Source: Marasmius tenuissimus (Eukaryota; Basidiomycota; Agaricomycetes; Agaricales; Marasmiaceae). Taken from it: 64,000 bases of DNA. Within the stretch, counting starts at the first letter, position 1, and the number at the start of each line of letters is the position of its first letter. The stretch lies in assembly GCA_029532415.1 (NCBI GenBank), contig JAQOTA010000047.1, positions 2,170,001 through 2,234,000 of the forward strand, read 5' to 3'. The notes beneath the pieces were generated by a model that did no database searches, was not told the DNA's origin, and saw only the letters and a list, made by a program, of their open reading frames with translations. Of the stretch, positions 12,552 to 22,320 are shown in pieces. The translations under genes were made by a program, and so were the position numbers.

Positions 12552-15336
12552 ATGAACCTCAACTTGCCACGAAACGTTGTGAATGCCTCTGGGATTGCTT
12601 TAGAGAATCATGGCAACCGGAACGTCATAAATCAGAATTGCGACATTCAACACATTTACAACAGTTCTTCTGGTTCGTTGTTATTCCTCTTTCCTATGTC
12701 CAGTAACTGAGGGACTGTCCTTCAAGGTTCTCAACGTTCAGGTATTGAAATCCTTGCGGATCACATTGCTCCGACCGCCCTTCACTCCTCGGACACCCGA
12801 AATGCCCGAACCGCGTGCCTCGAAGGAACGAGGGTGGGCATCGTCGATAAGCTGACTACCTGGGTTGAGGACCCGTCGAAGAAGCATCGCGTGTGCTGGG
12901 TTACCGGAGGAGCCGGTGTGGGGAAGTCGGCGATTGCTCAGACCATTTGCGAGACTCTCCGTCGAAAATCTCAACTCGCCGCTAGCTTCTTCTTCTCCCG
13001 AAACGACACCTCGCGATCTACTTTGGATCCATTCTTTCCTACTCTAGCATATCAGCTCGCAACAACGCCAGAGTTCCAAACAGTTGGGTTGTCATTGTTC
13101 ATCGACGGCACCGTGCGCCAAACTCCAAACGTACTCCGGGGAATGAACTTGGAAGGTCAATTCCAGTCGTTGATCTCCCAGCCCTGTGCTCAGATCGATG
13201 CAAAGAAGTGGAAGACACTACCCAAGCTCATTGTTATAGACGGACTTGACGAATGCATGGGTGGGTCCGGTACCACCAGCATCGGTCATGCACAGGAGAC
13301 CCTCCTATCCATCATCAACAAGGCCACTTCCGCCAGCCCTCCAATTCCACTACAATTCATGATATTCAGCCGACCAGAGCGCACTATTCGAGACTTCCTC
13401 CTGACCACCCTTTCTCATGAACTCGTGAATACACGCGACTTCAACGTTGAAGCCGACCACGATATCAGGACATATCTGAAGAAAGAATTCGCTACTCTTT
13501 CCAACTCGCGACCTGAAATCCTGTCAATGGGAGTTTGGCCGGGAGAAGAGGCAACCGGCCAGCTCGTGCACAAGGCAGACGGCCATTTCATCTACGCTGT
13601 TACCGCGATGAATTATATTACCAGTAACAACCCGTCGCCAGCAGACCTGCGGGAACGACTGGACATTGTTCTTCACATGGAAGAGACCATATCTCACCCT
13701 GACCTCAGTGATCTCGACCAGCTGTACCATATTGTTCTCCAACGCTTCAGCAATGGCAACTTACGCACGCAGCTGTTGCTACCCCTCTTACAACTTGTCA
13801 TTACACCAGTGAATGATTATATCCCGCATCTCAGCCAGAGAAGGCGATATATCATTGCGGCACTTTTAAAAATCAACGTTCATCAGTGTTCAGCATTACT
13901 CTCCCAGTTGCATTCAGTCCTTCATATTCCGGATGACCCTCACAGTGGAGATGTTTCAGTCCTTCATGCCTCCTTTTCGGACTTCCTGGGCGATGGGCAT
14001 CGTTCACACGAGTTTCAGGTTCAGCCATTGAAGAAGGACTCCTGTTTCGCCCGCATTTGCTGCTATCTGGTTCTCATTCTCGGACAACAGCTGCACCAGC
14101 ATCAAAGACATGAGCGGATGGAGCCTGAGGATCAGAGACTCAAGCTGTTTTCGCTTAATTCCTGGGACCCTGTTGAATATTTTGTTCGATATGCCATGGA
14201 GGGTGAGGTGGATATAGATGATGACGATGCTCCTAGTGAAGAACTTCTATCCGCTGTTGTCAACTTTGATGTGTATGGATACTTGAATATGCTACTAGAC
14301 AGGTATGTTCTTGTCTCTTTCAGATTGTTCAACATAGGGATCACCTATACACCTAGCGAATGGGCCAAGGAAACATTTCAGGGATGCCAGTCAATGGACT
14401 GGAAGAACTACCTCTACCCATTTGATGAGTAAGGAGCCATTCAATGCCTGATTCATTGTTGAGTCCAAGTTACTGATAGACCATGCTCAGTTACCATGAC
14501 TGCGGGCTGCATTACCACAAACACCGCATTGGCCCCACTGCAAGGCGCCGAGAATTCTTTCATGCCTTGTTCATGATGCTTCTCAAGAATTTGTTTTATG
14601 TACGAAAAGTGTACAACCACTTGAAGGTATGTAGTCCTATGAATCACTGTTGCTTAACCTCACCTCAGTCTGGCTTCTGGATTAGGATGATGGCATGGGC
14701 TTGCATTCCAGTTACTTTGAGGATGATTGGTTGGTTATTTTGCCAAAGGAAGAGAAAAACAAGAAAGTCTCTCTTTCCCATATGGGTTGTATTGCTGCTC
14801 TTGGATCACTACCATGGCCAAACTCACTCCCTGATGACCCTGAACCGTTTCTCAAGGTTTTTCCCCCAACTGCAAGAGACAGTTGGAGTATTGCATCACC
14901 ATTGAGTGTGTTGCCGCTTGGAGAGCTAGAACAAGCGACAACCAAATTCAGTGGAGACAAGTTTGAATTCTGTCTCATTGGGCGGCGACAGAGGGAAGAA
15001 TATGCCAAGGAGTTTGCCAAATTTGTGCCTGTTTTGGATGAGGCCGCTAGAAGATGGATATCACCCCCAACAATGACAACTGCAGTATGGGACAGCCTAC
15101 TCGAGACTCTGACAAGCACGATAATTGAGACCCCTCAGCACAACAGAGAGGGCTACAGTGAAGAGGTGGTGGCACATGGGGACTCAGAGGACTTTTTCAG
15201 ATGTTCTCGTAACAGAGAGTGGTACTTAATTGTGCTCAGGCCAGCAGCAGGGGAGATTCAGGAAGGGGATATAGAAGTACATAGTTCCAATTTCACCTTT
15301 TTCCACGTAGGTACCAGTATCTATCTAACCCAATGA
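12552..15336 (+). CDS. NACHT domain NTPase, paralogue 1
   Basis: Predicted NLR-type signal-transducing NTPase of 864 residues. My model has four exons: 12,552-12,672, 12,742-14,428, 14,491-14,626 and 14,686-15,336. All introns are 59-69 bp GT-AG, and their positions are shared with the two paralogues. Exon 1 encodes 40 residues rich in Asn (NHGNRNVINQNCDIQHIYN). The NACHT core follows: Walker A GGAGVGKS near residues 96-103, Walker B LIVIDGLDEC near 202-211, and the sensor-like FSRPE near 249-253. The C-terminal half is helical-looking, with no WD40 or ankyrin repeats visible. Relative to the paralogues, a 1 bp deletion near 15,177 changes the last frame. The conserved end (LRGL..(I/M)FS, stop) is lost and about 50 unrelated residues are added. 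The role in non-self recognition is a family-based inference. Confidence 0.85.
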
Positions 15337-15697
15337 ACCCTGTTATTCATGTCCACCAGACTTGTGAAACTTGAACTACCAGTTCCCAACTATGGGTATT
15401 CCGAGTCGCTTATCAACTGCAATTTTCTAGATCCTAGAATGAAATTAAGCAAGACATATAGGATGAAGGCAAATGAAGACGATTCAGATACTCACCTGGA
15501 GGCTTGTATACATATCCCTCAATTCTCTCTATACCCCAATTTAAATATGAAGTCCTTTGACATGCAACTGATCTAAACATCATCTTCCCCTTATTCAGAC
15601 TCACAAATAGCAGCCGTAGGTTGGACAACCTACCCGAAATGCCTGTGTCCAGCTCTACCAAATCCAACCATCTTACCTCAAGAACATCAATGAGAGC
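15337..15697. other. 3' flank shared by the NACHT copies
   Basis: No separate gene. The stretch aligns with the 3' flanks of NACHT copies 2 (45,600-46,290) and 3 (63,300-63,510). A 75-codon frame (15,349-15,576) matches weakly preserved frames in the other two flanks (pattern R-x-V-K/E-[LI]), so it may be a lost terminal exon. The splice phases do not join in any copy. The match ends near 15,697, where the transposon block begins. Confidence 0.5.
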
Positions 15698-15717
15698 CTC
15701 AGGATAGCATTACCATC

Positions 15718-15852
15718 AGCTCAGCTCTAGCCATGGCTCAAGTGGCTTGGAGCCGAGCTGATGCGGAGCTGCTTGGCAAAAACAGCTCCCAAGGAGCCGT
15801 TTTGCGGGAGCCGCTCAGAGCTGGCTCTGGACCAGCTTAGCTGGTACGAGCT
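15718..15852. repeat. Cluster of nine AGCT-centred short repeats
   Basis: Nine AGCT tetramers, mostly inside CAGCTC, GAGCTG or AGCTGG hexamers on both strands, lie within 135 bp and are followed by a T run (about 15,859-15,872). Dense short subterminal repeats next to a hAT transposase gene are typical transposase-binding regions of hAT elements. The assignment to the hAT relic that follows is inference, because no terminal inverted repeat was identified. Confidence 0.45.
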
Positions 15853-15989
15853 GCCTAATTTTTTTTTTTTTACTGACAAGACCCTAGGAGGGCACCAGAG
15901 ATGACTAGACGACAGCCAGCACTAGCTGGAGGCCAGTACATAGATGCTAGATAGCGAAAAGATGTGTTTATTATGCAATGTATTTGAAT

Positions 15990-16070
15990 TTCAGGATCAT
16001 ACACAATGTTTTCAGGATCATACAAAATGTCTTCGGTATCATACAGAATGTCTTCAGGATCATAGATACA
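15990..16070. repeat. 21 bp direct repeat, almost four units
   Basis: Units begin at 15,990, 16,011, 16,032 and 16,053, with core TTCAGGATCATAC followed by AATG. The first three are full 21 bp units and the last is partial. The units differ from each other by one to three bases and have no spacers, so this is a minisatellite and not a CRISPR array. It lies directly upstream of the truncated hAT coding region. Confidence 0.75.
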
Positions 16071-16109
16071 GCAAGATATTTACTGTACATACAATACAGA
16101 TACAAAAAA

Positions 16110-18101
16110 TATAGTGATTACGACATCCAGACTCTACGCTTGAGAGCAGCCACTATCGGATTTTATGGCCTCCCAGTGTCGCATACTGGCCAGCACTTGG
16201 CCAAGGCTTTCTATAACATTCTCGAGCGACTTGGAATCCTCCACAAGGTGAGCTTTAGCTGGTAAATTGTGAGCGTCCCTGATTCCTCTGCAGATTGGTC
16301 ACATAACTGTTGATAACGCTTCTAATAATGGTATGATGATGAGCAAGTTAGAGATTTTGCTATCCATGAAAAGGATACCCTTTCATGCAAAGCACAATTG
16401 TGTTAGGTGAGCCTCTACTCCCGTTTGAATCAACGTAATGTGTTGATTGATACCCGCCTAACAGGTGCTTTCCTCACATCATACACCTTGCCAATACAGC
16501 CGTAGTGGACGCTGCCAATGCTGTTCAGCTTGCACTGTCCTACGCTGAGAACAACTGGGAGACTGCTATGATAGAAAAGCTGGGCGTAGGCTTTATTATG
16601 CATTGTCAAGTCCTGGTTTGCAAAGTATGTGTGTTCCACTCGCCTGTAGTACGGTCTATTAACCTCCTGGGTCATTGTTGTAGGTTCGGGTGTCTTCCAC
16701 TCGACAGGCCAAATTCAAAGCCTTGGTACTGGCAGCCTTCAATGGCATTCTTCAGCTTCTCCGCGATGTGTCCAACCGATGGTGCTATACGCTCCTGATG
16801 TTGATCAGGCTCAAGGAGCTTAGGGAGGTATGTTGGTGTATCTGTATCGAACAAAGTTCTTTTTTACTGACCCGTTTACCCTGCAGCCTCTCGAGAAGTT
16901 CGTAGATGCCCATATCAATGATAAGGACATCAAGGGACTTATTGAACCTGAATGGAGGGCTATTGATGATATTATTGAAGTTTTGATGGTATGGCACTTT
17001 TTGTTCATGTTGAGCTTCCATCACTCATTCATCCATACAGGTTGGCCATGCATTTCAGCAGCGTCTTAGCTACTCTAAGACCCCCACTCTCTGTGACTAT
17101 CTACCAGGCTTCACAGAGGTAATTGCAAGATGGGAGGAACTCAAGATTGACCTACCCAGATTAGACAACACGGGTGTTATCGATGCTGGAATAAAGAAGT
17201 TGAGGAAGTATCAAGAAAAAGCGGCATCGGTCCCTGTGTACATCTTGGCCATGAGTAAGTTTTCCCTTGTTCTAATCTCTGGATGATCTAACCTCATGGG
17301 CAGTCATCAACCCCAAAATGAAGCTACAATGGCTCGCAGAACAGCAAATCAAGAATCCTACACCTGGCCATGATTACGTTGAAGAAGCTCAGGAGCTTTT
17401 CTTCAAAGCACTTGAGGTACTAGTCTCTTCATGGTATGGAATATCTTCGATTCTCATCAGTGCCCAGAAAATTCCCCTTCCGTCAATGATGGAATTGCAA
17501 GCGGACTCTTCAACAAATCCCACCAATCCTTTCAAGCCCGCTGAAGAAGCCTGGATTGCCAAATCGTTGAAGGGAAAGAGTGCGCAACAGCGGGGTCAGG
17601 TTTCCGCTCCCGATGAAGGAAAGTCGTACCTTGCCGACATGTACCTCAACAGCGAGATGGATTCCTTGGGCTTCTGGCAGGTACATTGAGTTACTCAGAC
17701 CTCCAGTGTTGTATTCATTTCTTTGAATCCAGTAGAATGTGCAACGTTGGCCTTGGGTGTTCCGGCTGGCCATGGACATTTTACCGGTGCAGGGTTCTTC
17801 AGTACCCTCCAAACGTGTCTTCTCTTCAGCAAAGCTGACAAAGACCAATTTGCGCAACCAGTTGTCACCCTGGATGATGGAAGCCTGCATGATAATCAAG
17901 GGAAGCTACCAGACTGAGGGTCCCCTCGACTTCACGAGCCACTTCAAACACCAGCCAATGTTAGAAGAGCTCAAGTTGATGACGACGAAAGAGGATGAGA
18001 TGCTACTGGAGGAAGATGTGTCCATTCAGGACTACATTTCTATGTTTCAACCACTACCCGCTGAGCCTACCAGTGCATCTGAACATGAAGTACCTCCCTA
18101 G
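16110..18101 (+). pseudogene. hAT-family transposase, 5'-truncated copy (C-terminal half)
   Basis: The C-terminal part of a hAT DNA transposase, split by several short introns with good GT-AG borders (for example 16,249-16,294 and 16,407-16,465). Visible signatures are ITVDNASNN (second catalytic Asp region), a CFPHIIHLANTAV segment (the hAT C-x2-H region), SNRW, and the hATC dimerisation domain at 17,740-17,900 (W..RLAMDILPVQGSSVPSKRVFSSAK). The BED zinc finger and the first catalytic region (TTDGWSD) are absent: homology starts abruptly near 16,130 at LRAATIGFYGLPVSHTG. The splice-corrected frame looks largely open to the stop at 18,101, so the copy was truncated but not heavily mutated. 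It is unlikely to be active by itself. Confidence 0.8.
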
Positions 18102-18336
18102 ACTTTTGAAATGACATATATGGTGTTCAGATACTCCAGAGCTTATAGGTGTGAGGTATACTATGAACTCCGTAAGTTGAGCGTTGTAAGAGTGACTGTA
18201 CTCAAACGTAGTGAGTTTGACTTATTAAATGTAAGGGTAAGTTATTTTCTTCCACATTAACACCCTCCGTGGCATCTAAGGCACTTTTGGTCCAGCCCAA
18301 CAGGGATCGCGGCAAGGGACTATCCAGTTATCCGCG
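18102..18336. other. Non-coding gap after the hAT relic
   Basis: No gene, structured repeat or terminal inverted repeat was recognised. It is AT-richer than the neighbouring frames and probably contains the 3' end of the hAT element. Confidence 0.4.
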
Positions 18337-20777
18337 TTACAGCGGTACTAGCACCAACCCCTCTATTCCAGCGCTTAATACCCAAAACTGTCGATTTAAA
18401 CACATACTGGAGAATATTGAGAGCTTGGCTGTCCAGGCTTGTCTTTCCCTGTCTGCAAGGTTCAGGAACATCCTCAGAAGGCTCAGCCAGTTCAGAATTG
18501 AGATTTCAGGGCGGGTGGATGTTCTCCTTCGTGTCAATCAATGATGAGAGAGCACGGGTATGCATGGGGCTTTCAATAAGGGTCAAGGTGCTATCCATGG
18601 TACAAGAGCGCTGATGATGCGAGAAATTAAGTGTATTGGAAGGTGGGGTATACGACTCAGACATTGGGAAATCAAGAGAATTTGTGTAATACATGGGTTG
18701 AACCGGTGGGGAAGGACTCAATTTCTGAGCTGATGACATGGTAGATCCCACTCCATGCATATTTGGGTCCATGTACTGCGAGTATAACCAATCTATAAAC
18801 ATAATTCTTGAATGATAATGATCATGCAAGGGAAACAACACATACCTTGAACAGGCCCACCAGCGAGTTGCTTGTTGTCTACTTCTGCCAACCCATAGTT
18901 GATAAACCCTGGGAGCGACCTAATCTCCTCGCTCTAAGTCACGTCAACACTCATGTTATCCTCTGGGAAGTCAACTGGAGCTGGATCTGACTGCGTTTGG
19001 ACATGCTGATTTCCACTATTCATGCTGAATTTGCCCATTCCATCCCATCTCACTGACTTCCCTCTTCTGCGCTTTTTGACTGTAGTTGTAGGCTGAATCT
19101 GATCCGATGCAGACATTAGAGAGAAAGGAATTGGATTGGCAACTGTCTACGGGTCACTCGTCGTTGAGGAGAGAAAGAGAGAATGACGGCAGCAAAAGTC
19201 CCCAGTCCAATCGCCTTCCATATATGGCTATTCTAAAATTCCCCATGTCACCGAATGAGGAAGACTCAATCATAAACTAGCTCCAGCCAAATTCAAGCTC
19301 AGAAACGCAGGACTAGCATGCAAGTACGAAGCCTTCTGCTCCGGTATAGTGTTGTACATACTGTCTGACCCTCCAAACCTTGTTGATACTCCAACCAAGG
19401 AGCTGCACCTCCTCTGTCTTTGTCTTTTTGTTCCCATGATTGACATGGCGGGTCCTAACCACACCTACACCACAATTTGTAAGTGTGGTAATTTGTCCCT
19501 CCCATTTCCCAACCCAAAGAGAGACAGATTCTCCTTCATGAAAGGACCACTGTCGAACAGTGGGAAACTTCTCAGTGACCAAGGGGTGATCACTTGTCGT
19601 GAACAAGATCAGCTTGTGTGATGAAGGTGGTCCTGATATCGGGATCATATTCCATCTTTCCACAGACTGAATGAGCAAGCCTGATGCAACATTTAAGTCA
19701 ACCAAGTCCAGAGTATCAAAGTCCAGAACTGTCTCTTGGGTCAAAAGAAGGGGTGTCCCTTCATCAAGCCTGAGAGGTGACTTGATCCCGATCTTCTTCA
19801 TCCTTTCATCATAATGTGGAACAATGAGCACAGTGGGTGTCTGTTGTGGCGTGAACGGAACATCAAGAACCAATATGAGGTCATTGTGATAGAGAGAGAG
19901 TGATGCAGTTTCTTGGGACATGGAGGTGTATAGTTGTGGGGGTCAGAGGTAGGAAGTTTGTCCAGCTGTGTAACTTCAGACATGGGTAGTTCATTTTGCA
20001 GGGTGATTTTCGAGCGGTGTGTTTTAGGCAGCGGTTTATGGGCATGACTGGGCTTTCAGAGACCAAACTTCAGGTTGGAGAGACAAACCCAAGTCCCTTG
20101 CTCTATGGTTTCAGGGGAAAGAGACAAGGAGAGTATCGTCTCCTGGACAGTTTCAAGATGCCGGAGTGCGACCTTGCCATACTAACTGTCTGCACTGTGC
20201 AAAACAAACATGCATTTCCCCAATATCTGAGCAGCCTCAAGAGGATGAGGAGTCTTGAGGAACAGGTACCCATCCCCCCTTTTTGGATAGTGAATTGAAA
20301 GTATCATCCCGAAAACCCTGTTCTTGCAGCAGTATCCCATTCTGTAGAACACTACCTCTAGCTCCTTTTTGGGCTAAATGGGCCATCAATGATCAAAACC
20401 TAGGTATATTGACAAGGAACAGTCTACTCACTACACAATATAGAAGGTATAGAAGAGGAACGGGAGTAGGGTTGTCCTGTTCATGAGCGTCTGCATGATC
20501 TGCACAATTTGATGTAAGTCTTTGATTGTAGATTTTGTCAGCTTTGTCTGAGAGTACATTGTCTCCACATTTTGCAACTGTGAATTGAGAGCTTGATGTG
20601 AGAAGCGTGATCCATATGTGGCATCATCTTCATCAACCATGAAATCAGCTAGATGTGCAGGTTAACGTGTATAATGTATACGAACAACTCTGTGAACTCA
20701 CTGATGCCTTCACCCTCATCCTCATCCTCTTCATCTTGATCAACCTCTGCTTCTATGTCTAGAAAATGCATGGCTTC
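18337..20777 (-). pseudogene. Spt5-like (KOW-type) transposon-associated gene, decayed main part
   Basis: Minus-strand gene relic. With the copia element removed, the first exon (from ATG at 30,019) continues in frame into 20,777-20,702, giving an acidic start (HFLDIEAEVDQDEEDEDEGE). A 53 bp intron (20,701-20,649) follows, then TDFMVDEDDATYGSRFSHQA. Further on, at about 20,270-20,010, a frame reads GYLFLKTPHP... and ETIEQGTWVCLSNLKFGL, with stops at both ends. A 202-codon open part (19,921-19,313) contains FHEGESVSLWVGKWEGQITT, which resembles a KOW fold. An acidic N-terminus plus KOW-like modules suggests the Spt5-like proteins common in mushroom repeats, but this identification is by pattern only. 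In-frame stops show decay. Confidence 0.45.
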
Positions 20778-20782
20778 CACTG
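20778..20782. repeat. Target-site duplication, left copy (CACTG)
   Basis: CACTG directly precedes the 5' LTR and is repeated at 29,957-29,961 directly after the 3' LTR. A 5 bp duplication is normal for Ty1/copia integrases. Confidence 0.95.
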
Positions 20783-21300
20783 TGTTGAACATGATGGAGA
20801 TCATGTGATACACTGTTGACGTGTTGTTTACGCGTCACACTATTTATAGAGCTACGCCTCTAGAACACTTGCGTCCTCATGCAAGTACTACGTCTCTGTC
20901 TACGTATCCTACTACGTACATCTAGTTTCATCATATATGACACTATAGACAGTCACTATCTAATAGCATAAGTAGAGCCTCCAATACATGAGGCAAACAC
21001 GACTATGCTCACCAAGCATACTACCATTCATGGTAGAAGTACTTACACAGTACTAATGTCTTTTACGCCTTTAGGGCCGAATACCTACTTCTAGTAGTAG
21101 TTTCAGTTAGTGTAATACTCATTACATGTACCAGAAACTTATGTATAAAAGACTGGACAAAAGGCCTTAAGCCTTAGGACAATCTACTCGATTATCACCT
21201 CTTCACAAGCATCACAAGACTACAAGAACACTCTGTGTATTACCCATGTGAGGTTTACTTTGTTATACCCACTGTGCACTTTAACTATGCTGGCTCATCA
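20783..21300 (+). repeat. 5' LTR of the copia element
   Basis: 518 bp, starting TGTTGAACATG and ending GGCTCATCA. It differs from the 3' LTR at three sites, two of which are CpG/CpA changes. It contains a TATAAAA box at 21,144-21,150, the likely start region of the genomic RNA. Confidence 0.95.
21144..21150 (+). promoter_or_regulatory. TATA box in the 5' LTR
   Basis: TATAAAA lies about 150 bp before the LTR end; the same motif is present in the 3' LTR. The transcription start is inferred, not seen. Confidence 0.55.
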
Positions 21301-21320
21301 GGTTATGGGCCCCGCAAGCG
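21301..21320 (+). promoter_or_regulatory. Primer binding site, half-tRNA (initiator Met) type
   Basis: The bases right after the LTR start GGTTATGGGCCC, which is complementary to the anticodon arm of initiator tRNA-Met (GGGCCCATAACC). This is the internal, cleaved-tRNA priming known from Drosophila copia, and not the common 3'-CCA end type. The match is perfect over 12 bases and partial after that. Confidence 0.8.
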
Positions 21321-22320
21321 GTGGTCAGGTCGATGTTATGATCGGAGTAGCCTAGCTCCCGTGTGTCGCCACCATCCTAGCGGACGACCTGTAACCTACA
21401 TGGGTTATGGAAGTCTCTAGCGATGTCGGGCTTGTCATTGTCTGGTGTCAAGGTCAAGGGTTGTTAGTTCCCTTTACACCTATTCACTATGTCCCTGTAC
21501 TGTTGCATGTTGCACAAACACATGTACATACTGTCTTGGCTTCATTTTCTTCGGCATAGACCTATCCGCGTAAGCGGCTCTGTCTCCCTGCTGATAACCC
21601 GGATTGGGCTTTGATCTTATATTATCACTGCCTAATGCCGATGAAAACCAATGGTTGGCGGTGATCCTCACCATGAGGCATCGTTTAGGGGTCTATGGGG
21701 TTGTGCTTATAAACCAACTCGCCATGATTCCTGACGGTCGAAAGACCGGGCATGATATACATGCTGGGAGATTTGATCTCCTTACAACTAGGTTTTGATA
21801 CTATACAATTTTACGGTATCACATGGCCATTTTAGTATGTACAGGGACTCCCCTCCCGATGACCCCTCTCTTACACGTTATTGTTAAACTCTAACTCACC
21901 TATGATTGCTTTCTGGACACCGACATGCCTAAGGCAGAGGGTGCATGAACTCAATTCATATGGATGACTAGGTTTAATAATAACTTTCTATGGGTCATTC
22001 GGACAGTATGAGCTGATCACTCATACTTTTGCTAGTCTGGGATTGAGACCAGATAGCACGATGGGACACCAGACACCGATACACACTGGGAACGTTGTAA
22101 GACCCTAGCAATTGGGCAGGGCTTCGTAACCAGATTAACTCCCCTGCACTACCTGCACGCGGTACACCCAATGGTCTGCTTGACGCATACAGCCTGTTAA
22201 AAGTCCTAGACCTTTGGAGCATTTCTCGGTGTGCATCGAACCCTATTTATTTATGGGTGCTTCTTAGAAGCCTTCGTTGATTGACACTCTCTTGGCTCCA
22301 CCCTTCTATATTTGAAGAGT
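21321..22320 (+). other. Long leader of the copia element
   Basis: About 1 kb between the primer site and the first gag ATG. Only short frames are present, the longest 64 codons at 21,604-21,798, with no recognisable product. Packaging signals are expected here, but none can be identified by eye. Confidence 0.5.

Noticed and set aside
15990..16070. CRISPR-like spaced repeat
   Set aside because: The repeats are contiguous 21 bp units without spacers, in a eukaryotic genome.
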